Shown here piece by piece: positions 1 to 5,620 of a DNA stretch of 8,200 nucleotides. The DNA is from CAYSWF01 sp964562905 (lineage in GTDB: Bacteria > Patescibacteriota > Andersenbacteria > UBA10190). The position numbers were made by a program, and so were the translations under genes. Position 1 is the first letter of the stretch, and every line of letters begins with the position of its first letter. The stretch is taken from the NCBI GenBank assembly GCA_964562905.1, contig CAZLVG010000042.1, positions 1 through 8,200 of the forward strand, read 5' to 3'. The notes below the pieces were generated by a model, which worked only from the letters and a program-made list of their open reading frames with translations, was not told the origin of the DNA and did no database searches.

Positions 1-38
1 TGGGAGGGGCGAGGGGAGGGTGATTTGGCTTTCTTTTT

Positions 39-73
39 TTCACCCCCACCTAGCCGCCCCCGCCAAGGGGAGG
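39..73. repeat. Hairpin repeat module A, copy 1
   Basis: A 35-bp element that begins TTCACCCCCACCTAGCC and ends AAGGGGAGG. It matches the copy at 142-176 with two mismatches out of 35. The CCCC and GGGG arms can pair over a short loop, though less perfectly than in copy 2. It has no coding potential. I do not recognise it as a named repeat family. Similar C-rich/G-rich hairpins occur as dispersed intergenic repeats in other bacteria, which is background knowledge and not a match made here. Confidence 0.75.
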
Positions 74-79
74 AACTAA

Positions 80-105
80 GGAAGAGAAACTGTAATACCG
101 CGCTA
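80..105. repeat. Repeat leader module B, copy 1
   Basis: A 26-bp segment, GGAAGAGAAACTGTAATACC followed by GCGCTA, placed directly before the first heptamer array. It is repeated at 204-229 with one difference (G92 against A216). Including the array, 61 consecutive bases (80-140 and 204-264) agree except at this position, so leader and array were copied as one block. Confidence 0.8.
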
Positions 106-140
106 GTTACCAGTTACTAGTTACCAGTTACCAGTTACTA
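106..140. repeat. Heptamer tandem array 1 (5 units)
   Basis: Five tandem 7-bp units of the form GTTACYA. Scored by the variable base, the order is C, T, C, C, T, identical to the first five units of the array at 230-327. The array ends at 140 and runs straight into hairpin module A copy 2, so the whole A-B-array block repeats head to tail. Confidence 0.85.
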
Positions 141-141
141 C

Positions 142-176
142 TTCACCCCCACCTAGCCTCCCCCGTCAAGGGGAGG
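142..176. repeat. Hairpin repeat module A, copy 2
   Basis: The second copy of the 35-bp module. Here CCTCCCC (157-163) pairs perfectly with GGGGAGG (170-176) around a 6-base loop, giving a 7-bp GC-rich stem. Copy 1 at 39-73 differs at two positions. No T tract follows on either strand, so this is better called a repeat hairpin than an intrinsic terminator. Confidence 0.78.
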
Positions 177-191
177 GACTGTAAGCGGGGC

Positions 192-210
192 CTCTCCCGT
201 CAGGGAAGAG
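192..210. repeat. Extra hairpin present only in the second repeat block
   Basis: CTCTCCC and GGGAAGAG pair around a four-base GTCA loop with one bulged A, and overlap the start of leader module B copy 2. In the first block only 6 bases separate modules A and B (74-79). In the second block 27 bases do (177-203), and this hairpin accounts for much of the extra 21 bases. It may be a decayed or divergent further copy of the A-type hairpin. Confidence 0.5.
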
Positions 211-229
211 AAACTATAATACCGCGCTA
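204..229. repeat. Repeat leader module B, copy 2
   Basis: The same 26-bp leader as 80-105, with A instead of G at 216, so it reads ACTATAATACC. The change creates a perfect TATAAT at 215-220, but no -35 element lies at a suitable distance and no gene follows on the plus strand, so I treat it as repeat sequence and not as a promoter. Confidence 0.8.
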
Positions 230-327
230 GTTACCAGTTACTAGTTACCAGTTACCAGTTACTAGTTACCAGTTACTAGTTACTAGTTACCAGTTACTAG
301 TTACCAGTTACTAGTTACTGGTTACCG
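230..327. repeat. Heptamer tandem array 2 (14 units), running into holA
   Basis: Fourteen unbroken 7-bp units of GTTAC plus two bases. The order by variable base is C T C C T C T T C T C T, then two diverged units ending TG and CG. The last units overlap the 3' end of holA (stop codon at 315-317). Read on the minus strand each unit contains TAA. Because 7 is not a multiple of 3, three consecutive units place a stop in all three minus-strand frames. Unit number could change easily by slippage. Confidence 0.9.
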
Positions 328-1232
328 GTAACATTAAGCATCAGCATCAGCAGGCCCGTGCGGGGATCAGTTTTGCCTTGTTTAATGGAAAAGTCAGCCG
401 CCAAAACGCGGGTCAGGGCCGCGCGCCAGTAAGCGGCGGGACGGCGGCGGGCGTAGGAGTAATTTTTACGGACCGGATACGGCTTAAGCCCGTGGCGCTT
501 GGCTATGGCCTCCTGGCTTAGTCCCCGGTCTATTCCTTTTCTTATGGCCAGCAGCGTCCGAAACTGATAAGCCAGCATGGACATGATATAAAACTCACTA
601 TTCCCCGCCGCCAATAATATTTCCGTGCTTTTCAGGGCCCGTCCTCCCTCGCCCCTGGACAGCGCTTCCAGCATGGAAAATATTTCTGCCTCGGCCGCCT
701 CCGGCACCTGGTCGTCCAGCATCCGCGCCGTAATGCGCTCTCCTGAAACCAACAATTTGTCCAGCTCATTGGAAAGCCTCCAGCCGTCCGTTCCCACGCG
801 CTCTACCAACTGCCGGGCCGCCTGGGTGTTGATATGGCCGCCGCGCCGCGCCGCTTCCTCTTCAACCCACCTGGCTGCCTGCGCTGACGGCCAGAGGACG
901 AACTGACGTCCCCGCTCTTTAAGCCTTCTGTAAAACACAGAGTGCTTGTCGGGCTTCCCCCTGTCCCACAGAACACACAGAGCTGAAGCGACGCCTTCCA
1001 GAGCCGCCAATACGTCTTCCTGTAATCCGGCGGGAAAGCTGCCGGCATCCCGCACCACGGTCAGCTCCCGCCCGAACAGCCCCTGGGAGCCGCTGCCTAA
1101 AACCTCGCCGGCGCTTTTTTCTTCAAAATCCAGCCGATCCAGCCAGCGCACCTTGGCCTGGTGCCGCGCGGCCAGTTTATCCACCGCCTGCCGCGCTCGG
1201 TAGGCGTCTTCGCCGTAGAAATAATAATGCAT
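315..1232 (-). CDS. holA: DNA polymerase III subunit delta (HolA)
   Basis: Delta subunit of the clamp-loader complex, which opens the sliding beta clamp and helps load it onto primed DNA at the replication fork. From the ATG at 1232 the protein has 305 residues, slightly short for the family. Visible family signatures are the N-terminal YFYGEDAYRARQ (4-15), GLFGREL (51-57) before a strand leading to an Arg, WRLSNELDKL (151-160), IFSMLEALSRGEGGRAL (184-200), and the C-terminal QGKTDPRTGLLMLML (285-299). A GTG at 1250 would add six residues (MADQRA). I prefer the ATG because homologues begin just before the YGxDxYR motif. No Shine-Dalgarno is seen for either start. The gene lies 17-35 bp after the DUF3048 gene and is probably co-transcribed with it. 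The last five codons (VTGNQ) and the stop lie in the heptamer repeat, so the native C-terminus has probably been replaced by repeat sequence. The identity is secure from motifs. Confidence 0.93.
   Translation of the reverse strand: MHYYFYGEDAYRARQAVDKLAARHQAKVRWLDRLDFEEKSAGEVLGSGSQGLFGRELTVVRDAGSFPAGLQEDVLAALEGVASALCVLWDRGKPDKHSVFYRRLKERGRQFVLWPSAQAARWVEEEAARRGGHINTQAARQLVERVGTDGWRLSNELDKLLVSGERITARMLDDQVPEAAEAEIFSMLEALSRGEGGRALKSTEILLAAGNSEFYIMSMLAYQFRTLLAIRKGIDRGLSQEAIAKRHGLKPYPVRKNYSYARRRPAAYWRAALTRVLAADFSIKQGKTDPRTGLLMLMLNVTGNQ
321..332. repeat. 12-bp perfect palindrome at the array edge
   Basis: GTTACCGGTAAC is its own reverse complement. It consists of the last heptamer fused to an inverted half unit, and lies inside the terminal codons of holA. 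It marks the right boundary of the array. A role in binding a protein or in making the array is possible but not shown. Confidence 0.6.
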
Positions 1233-1267
1233 TGCCCGCTGGTCAGCCACGCGGCTGGCGGCCGCTT

Positions 1268-2503
1268 TTACCGCTTCTCCGCCGGCGCGCCGGCCGCGGC
1301 GCTCGGCGCCGGTGATTCATGCTGTATCTCTTCCCAGACCACCTCCACCCGCGGCTCCACGGCCATAACCCAGACCTGCCCCCGGGTGAACCTGATGGGC
1401 TGGCCGGACTCGTTTAAAAAGTGCACGGGGTCGTTTTTGTACAATCTATCCTTCCTCCAGCTGCCTTTTATTACCCGGCCATTCTGATACACTTCTATTT
1501 CTCCTTCTCCTTCAACGCCCACGTTGTTATAACCGCCCGGCCCCTCCGCGTACCGGTTAGTCGCCCTCATTATCACCACCGAGCTGGGCGCCACGCGTTC
1601 TTTCTCTCCCCCTCCGTCCACCTGTTTAACGCCGTTCCAGTACCGACCGTACCTGTTGGTTTCATTGTCGTAGTCATAATACACCCGGTAAGCTCCCGGC
1701 CAGTTTACTGACAGCCTCCCTCCAGCCGGCCGCTCGCGCGGCGGCGCGTCATTCTTAAACTGATAGCCCTCAAAAGTAGTCTTTGTCCGGTAGCCCAATT
1801 TCCGCAGCGCGTTCCACAAATTGTCGTAAGTGGTAAAGCCGTTGTACGGCGCCGGCAGGTGCTGTCTCCTGAAAAAAGCTCCGAACGGGTTGGTCAGCGC
1901 GTTAATAGTTTCAAACTCCCCCGCCGCTATCCGGTTAAGCGCGTGGTAGCTGCCTCCCCAGTGGGCCAGAACAGCGTCCAGCCCTTCCGCCAGAAACAGA
2001 TAGTCATGGCGCGCGGAGCGAACGGAGCCAATATCGTCCGGGCGCCCACATTGGTAAACGGCCATCAGCCGCGTCACGTCGCTGACCAGCACCGGCAGCT
2101 CCCACACCATATCCGCCCGTGCAAATCCGGAAACCGGCCGGGTAATGGGGTCCGAGGCCAGCATGACGGCTATGGGCCGGCGGTCCGCCTCTTTGCAGGA
2201 ACGTCCCGACAGGCCGCTTATCATCAACTCGTTCCTGTTTTCACCGGCTCCCGGCAGTGTTCCGAAATTTTCGGGCTGCTGCGCCGCCGGGGAGACAACC
2301 CCGCTTTGAGGCCGGACAACTACCAGCGACACCACCAGTACAATCACTACCACCACTCCCGCGCCGGCCAGCAGAGGCCATCTTCCGCCTATGCTTTTGC
2401 CTTCTTTATTATTACCGCCACTGTCCGCCGCCGCGGTCAGATCGGAGCTAAGCTTCACTCTGTTCAAGTCCGCCGCCGGCTGGTTACTCTCTTCTTCTGC
2501 CAT
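1268..2503 (-). CDS. DUF3048 (YerB-like) membrane-anchored protein
   Basis: A 411-residue protein of the DUF3048/YerB family, whose function is unknown. The first 43 residues are polar. They are followed by one hydrophobic helix at about 44-63 (WPLLAGAGVVVVIVLVVSLV), a low-complexity spacer to about 90, and the family domain from about 105 to 390. Recognisable motifs are RPIAVMLASDPITRP (109-123), FARADMVWELPV (127-138), TRLMAVYQ (144-151), IGSVRSARHDY (158-168) and HWGGS (181-185). There is no lipobox cysteine, so the anchor is a transmembrane helix and not a lipid, with the domain probably outside the membrane. Cys103 and Cys152 flank the first strands and could form a disulfide. The tail (397-411) is Ala/Pro-rich. 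The ATG at 2503 is supported by an extended -10 box 14 bp upstream. The neighbour downstream is holA, and I see no functional reason for that pairing. The family call is strong; the role is open. Confidence 0.9.
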   Translation of the reverse strand: MAEEESNQPAADLNRVKLSSDLTAAADSGGNNKEGKSIGGRWPLLAGAGVVVVIVLVVSLVVVRPQSGVVSPAAQQPENFGTLPGAGENRNELMISGLSGRSCKEADRRPIAVMLASDPITRPVSGFARADMVWELPVLVSDVTRLMAVYQCGRPDDIGSVRSARHDYLFLAEGLDAVLAHWGGSYHALNRIAAGEFETINALTNPFGAFFRRQHLPAPYNGFTTYDNLWNALRKLGYRTKTTFEGYQFKNDAPPRERPAGGRLSVNWPGAYRVYYDYDNETNRYGRYWNGVKQVDGGGEKERVAPSSVVIMRATNRYAEGPGGYNNVGVEGEGEIEVYQNGRVIKGSWRKDRLYKNDPVHFLNESGQPIRFTRGQVWVMAVEPRVEVVWEEIQHESPAPSAAAGAPAEKR

Positions 2504-2516
2504 AACGTATGGGCAG

Positions 2517-2525
2517 ATTGTACCA
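2517..2525 (-). promoter_or_regulatory. Extended -10 promoter for the DUF3048-holA unit
   Basis: On the minus strand the sequence reads TGGTACAAT, an extended -10 (TGn followed by TACAAT, 5 of 6 to consensus). No good -35 lies 16-18 bp upstream, where the heptamer array sits, but extended -10 promoters often do not need one. Transcription would begin near the A at 2510, giving a leader of about 7 nt before the ATG at 2503. That is too short for a Shine-Dalgarno, and none is present. Prediction from sequence only. Confidence 0.5.
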
Positions 2526-2538
2526 CAGGCCCCCGCCA

Positions 2539-2569
2539 GTTACCAGTTACTAGTTACTAGTAGTTACTG
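2539..2569. repeat. Heptamer tandem array 3 (about 4 units)
   Basis: GTTACCA, GTTACTA, GTTACTA, then a 3-base slip (GTA) and GTTACTG. This is the same unit as the arrays at 106-140 and 230-327, but without hairpin module A or leader B. It starts one base beyond the TAG stop codon of the ATPase gene (2571-2573) and ends 14 bp before the promoter of the DUF3048 gene, so it fills most of the 67-bp intergenic space. Confidence 0.85.
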
Positions 2570-2570
2570 A

Positions 2571-5063
2571 CTACTTCACATCAAACAAAGACTCGCTAAG
2601 GTAGTCGCCTCCGCCGCCGTCATCCGGCGGCGGGGTGTCCCGCCCGCCGTAATTAAACCTTCGCAGTATGTCCTCTTCCACCTTCTCCCGCGGCCGGCCG
2701 TATTTTTCCCGGGATAGCTGCCTGATGCGTTCAGCCGTCTTTTTATCTTCTCCTTCGGGCGGAGGGGCCGCCTTAAGGCTGAACGGACGCTGGGGAGTAC
2801 CGCCGGCCAGCAGCCTGGCCACGGCCGTGAACCTTTCCAGGTTAAGTAGATCATATTCACCAAACACCGGCTCAAATTGCTTAACCAGTGCTTCGGTATC
2901 CTCCGGCCCCACGCGGTAGGCTACCATGGTGCCCACATTACCCAGCACTGCCTCCCTTATATTATCTTCCAGCTGCTGCACGAACTGATGCGTCAGATTT
3001 AAGTTAAGCCGGTACTTGCGCGCCTCCGACAAGATAGTAACGATGCTGTCCGTGGTGAAGTTCTGAAACTCATCCAGGTACAGGTAAAAATCTGGCCTTT
3101 GGCTTTCAGGCATATTGGCCCGCGCCAAAGCGGCTATCTGAATTTTGGACACCAGCACAAAGCCCAGCAGGTCGGAGTTAATATCCCCCAGGCTGCCCTT
3201 GGACAAATTGCACAGCAGTATTTTTTTGTTGTCCATTATGTCCCGCGCGTCAAAGGAGGAAGCGGGCTGCCCGATAAGATTGCGCATAGTCCGGTTGCTG
3301 ATAAAGCGGCCCAGCTTGCTGATAACATAACTTAACATATCAGCCGAAAGCTGGCCGCGCTGCGACTGCTTAAACTCTTTATCCCAGAACTGGCGTACGG
3401 TCGGATCGGTGTTGTCTTTCAAAACGCGCTCGCGGAACTGCTCGTCCACAAACATGCGCGGCACGTCCACCAGCGTGGACTCCTCCCGCTCCACCAGCGC
3501 CAGTAAGGCATTGCGCAGGTAATGTTCAAACATGGGGCCGATGGACTCCGGATTTAAGCGCGCGGCCAGTTTCTGCAATATTTGTACTACCTCGTTGACC
3601 ACCAGGTCTTTTTGCCCTTCCTCGCGCACTTCCAGCATGTTAAAGCCCGGCGGCCGTTCCAGATCCCGCGGATCAAACAACACCACATCCTCCGCCCGCT
3701 CCGGCGGTATCCGACACAGAATGTCTTCTATAAGATCGCCGTGCGGGTCCACCACGCCCACGCCCCGGCCGGCCTTTATGTCCTGAACGGCCATGTTCAA
3801 AAACAGCGTGGTCTTGCCCGTGCCGGTCTGGCCTATTGAATACAGGTGGCGGCGGCGGTCGTCCTCCGCGAAATAAACGGGCGTCTCTATCCCCCGGTAA
3901 ACGTTATCTCCCAGCCGCACACCTGCGACCGGCAGCTGGGCCGGCGCCGGAGCCGCCTTGGCCCCCCGCCACAAGATGTTAGGCGTCTTGGTGGTAGACA
4001 AAGGAAAGTGAAACAGCGAAGCCAGCTCTCCCGTGGACAAAGTGCTGGCTGTTCTTTCTCTAGGCACCCGCCACACCAAATCCCGCAGAAACTTCCGAGA
4101 GCTTCCCCGTCCATGCGCGGCCAGACCGTTCATATCCGGCAGATCGTACTGGGCAAAAGCCCCCATCACCGCCTCATAAACGCGGTCGGTTTCTTCCTTC
4201 TCTCGCGCCGCCACTGCCAGGCGGATATTCACCTCAAACTGCGGCCGCGCCTGTTTTTCTTCCACCAGCTCTACCCGCCGCTGCGCTCGGGGCGTAAGCT
4301 GCGACGCCTTGTCTTCTTTCTTTTCCCGCTGCTGCTCCGATGAAGTAAGCCGGGATCTCGTTTCGTCAAACAGCTTGGCTTTACTGCCTACGTCCTCCTG
4401 CTCGCCTCTGACCGTGCGCCGCGCCGCCTGGCGCGCCCGGCGGCGCGTTTTGTCTCCGGCCCGCCGGCACACGTACTGAACAGCGGCAGCGTCTCCTTTT
4501 TTCAGTCTGGCCAGCGCGCCGGTAAGCACCTGCATGGGGTCCGCTTCCATCTCTTTATAAGTGGCCATCGGCAGGTGGTGTTTAGTCCGCAATTTCAGGT
4601 AGCCGCCGCGCACGATGTCCCCTTCTTGAAAGATGGTGTATTCCGGAGCCTGGCTGGTCTCGGCCTCCGGGTACAAGGCGTAAATCTGCTTCTCCAGGTG
4701 ATCCAGAAACCGGCGCTCCGTGCCGGCCTGAAAAGTGATAAGACCGTCGCTGCCGGCCGTGATTTCAAATACCACCACGGGCCGGCCGTACAGCCAGCGG
4801 TCCTTAAAGGTAACGGGCAGCTGGGCCAGCGTGGCTAGAAACTGCTCCGCCACGCCTATCTTTTCCCGCAGCGCGTCCACCGTCATCCCTTTGTCTTCTT
4901 CCTCCTTACTGGCATCCTTCGGCAGCGCCACCCGCAGCATCGCGATATCCAACGTTCGGCGCGTCAGCGCCTGCTCTCTCAACTTGCGCCACAGCGCCCA
5001 CACGGCCCCGGCGGCGGCCGCCGCCAGTATTAAGCTGGTCACCAAGGCTAAACCAAGAGACAT
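2571..5063 (-). CDS. VirD4/TraG-like type IV secretion coupling ATPase, membrane-anchored
   Basis: An 830-residue P-loop ATPase of the VirD4/TraG/HerA type, which uses ATP to move DNA or DNA-protein complexes across membranes. Residues 4-25 form a hydrophobic N-terminal helix. Residues 85-200 and 275-335 are alpha/beta segments, split by a highly charged stretch (200-273). The motor domain starts near 385: Walker A is GQTGTGKTT (411-419, Lys417), followed by VVDPHGDLIEDIL (437-449) and FDPRD (463-467). Walker B is FYLYLDEFQNF (659-669, Asp664 and Glu665), and LTHQF (690-694) fits the usual motif after Walker B. The tail holds a basic helix (YGRPREKVEEDILRRF) and a Pro/Gly/Asp-rich end. The ATG at 5063 places the membrane helix at the N-terminus. 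It lies 15 bp after the small tail-anchored gene, across an AT-rich gap without a Shine-Dalgarno. The ATPase call is firm. Whether it serves conjugation, DNA uptake or another transport task cannot be told, since no relaxase, VirB4 or pilin is visible. Confidence 0.92.
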   Translation of the reverse strand: MSLGLALVTSLILAAAAAGAVWALWRKLREQALTRRTLDIAMLRVALPKDASKEEEDKGMTVDALREKIGVAEQFLATLAQLPVTFKDRWLYGRPVVVFEITAGSDGLITFQAGTERRFLDHLEKQIYALYPEAETSQAPEYTIFQEGDIVRGGYLKLRTKHHLPMATYKEMEADPMQVLTGALARLKKGDAAAVQYVCRRAGDKTRRRARQAARRTVRGEQEDVGSKAKLFDETRSRLTSSEQQREKKEDKASQLTPRAQRRVELVEEKQARPQFEVNIRLAVAAREKEETDRVYEAVMGAFAQYDLPDMNGLAAHGRGSSRKFLRDLVWRVPRERTASTLSTGELASLFHFPLSTTKTPNILWRGAKAAPAPAQLPVAGVRLGDNVYRGIETPVYFAEDDRRRHLYSIGQTGTGKTTLFLNMAVQDIKAGRGVGVVDPHGDLIEDILCRIPPERAEDVVLFDPRDLERPPGFNMLEVREEGQKDLVVNEVVQILQKLAARLNPESIGPMFEHYLRNALLALVEREESTLVDVPRMFVDEQFRERVLKDNTDPTVRQFWDKEFKQSQRGQLSADMLSYVISKLGRFISNRTMRNLIGQPASSFDARDIMDNKKILLCNLSKGSLGDINSDLLGFVLVSKIQIAALARANMPESQRPDFYLYLDEFQNFTTDSIVTILSEARKYRLNLNLTHQFVQQLEDNIREAVLGNVGTMVAYRVGPEDTEALVKQFEPVFGEYDLLNLERFTAVARLLAGGTPQRPFSLKAAPPPEGEDKKTAERIRQLSREKYGRPREKVEEDILRRFNYGGRDTPPPDDGGGGDYLSESLFDVK

Positions 5064-5078
5064 GGCAAAATTAAAAAA

Positions 5079-5558
5079 TTAAACGAGGAATAAAACAATT
5101 ATTATTACGGCCGTCACCGCGATTACCGCCACCGCCGCCTTCGTCGGCCAGGAAAAAATTTTCTGCTTGTTCAGCCCCCGCTGTAATATGCTTTCATACA
5201 GCTCGGTAGTCAGCACGTCGTGCAGCAGATCAATAACGCGGGGATAGTGGCGACTGGCACGCGCCCGCTTCAGGGCCGCCGCTATGTCCTCCTCAAAAGC
5301 GGTGTTAACCAGCCCCTGGACTTCTTCGTGCTCCTGCCTGGTATGTTCCCACGGGCGCGCCAGCACGCCGGCCGGCTCTCCCCGTCCCTCCAATTCCCGG
5401 CCCACTTCTTCGCTAACCGCTTCCCGCCGTCGCGCCACCCCCGGTTTTGACTCCCGGCGCGAGCGCTCCTCAACCCTCTCCACGAACTGGTCGGCTTCCT
5501 CCGACGTGGAAAAAATCAGCGTCTCCAGCTCTTCAGGTTGTCGCTCTTGTCTCGGCAT
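5079..5558 (-). CDS. Small tail-anchored protein of unknown function
   Basis: A 159-residue protein that I do not recognise. Residues 1-80 are very polar, rich in Glu and Arg, and probably helical or disordered. Residues 82-133 form a more ordered helical segment (NTAFEEDIAAALKRARASRH, then a stretch through LLHDVLTTELYESILQRGL). Residues 141-159 (AAVAVIAVTAVIIIVLFLV) are a single hydrophobic helix that ends the protein, so it should be tail-anchored with its bulk in the cytoplasm. The gene sits 62 bp after the large helical protein and 15 bp before the ATPase, same strand, so it is likely in one operon and may be a membrane partner of the ATPase. The ATG at 5558 is the natural start, and no Shine-Dalgarno precedes it. 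Coding status is supported by the open frame, tight spacing and sensible topology. Confidence 0.75.
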   Translation of the reverse strand: MPRQERQPEELETLIFSTSEEADQFVERVEERSRRESKPGVARRREAVSEEVGRELEGRGEPAGVLARPWEHTRQEHEEVQGLVNTAFEEDIAAALKRARASRHYPRVIDLLHDVLTTELYESILQRGLNKQKIFSWPTKAAVAVIAVTAVIIIVLFLV

Positions 5559-5620
5559 AGCAGCGCCAGCGCGTTATCAAAACTTAACTTACCCGTATCC
5601 GGCCCATGCTCCGGCCGCCA

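Larger units (their letters stand above)
1..314. other. Gene-free, repeat-filled region downstream of holA
   Basis: No convincing coding sequence lies here. The stretch is made almost entirely of repeat modules: two copies of a C-rich/G-rich hairpin element, two copies of a 26-bp leader and two arrays of a 7-bp unit. The first 38 bases (G-rich, then a T-rich run at 30-40) look like the edge of further similar material, because GGGTGA at 18-23 can pair with TCACCC at 40-45. A gene to the left cannot be seen. I found no tRNA-like fold and no clear Rho-independent terminator for holA: on the minus strand the hairpins are not followed directly by a T tract. Confidence 0.8.

Noticed and set aside
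142..176. Rho-independent terminator of holA
   Set aside because: The hairpin is good, but no T tract follows it on the minus strand and it lies about 140 bp past the stop within a repeated module.
215..220. Perfect TATAAT on the plus strand
   Set aside because: It lies inside repeat leader B, has no -35 at a fitting distance and no plus-strand gene after it. The other copy reads TGTAAT.
39..327. CRISPR array
   Set aside because: The repeats are 7-bp units without spacers, plus two composite blocks. There are no unique spacers of regular length and no cas genes.
1859..2560. Plus-strand open frame of 233 codons
   Set aside because: It overlaps the N-terminal half of the DUF3048 gene, whose family motifs are clear on the other strand, and runs on into the repeat array.
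5559..5620. Promoter before the small tail-anchored gene
   Set aside because: A GATAAC on the minus strand matches -10 consensus at only four positions, without a -35. The 62-bp gap is also compatible with read-through from the large gene.
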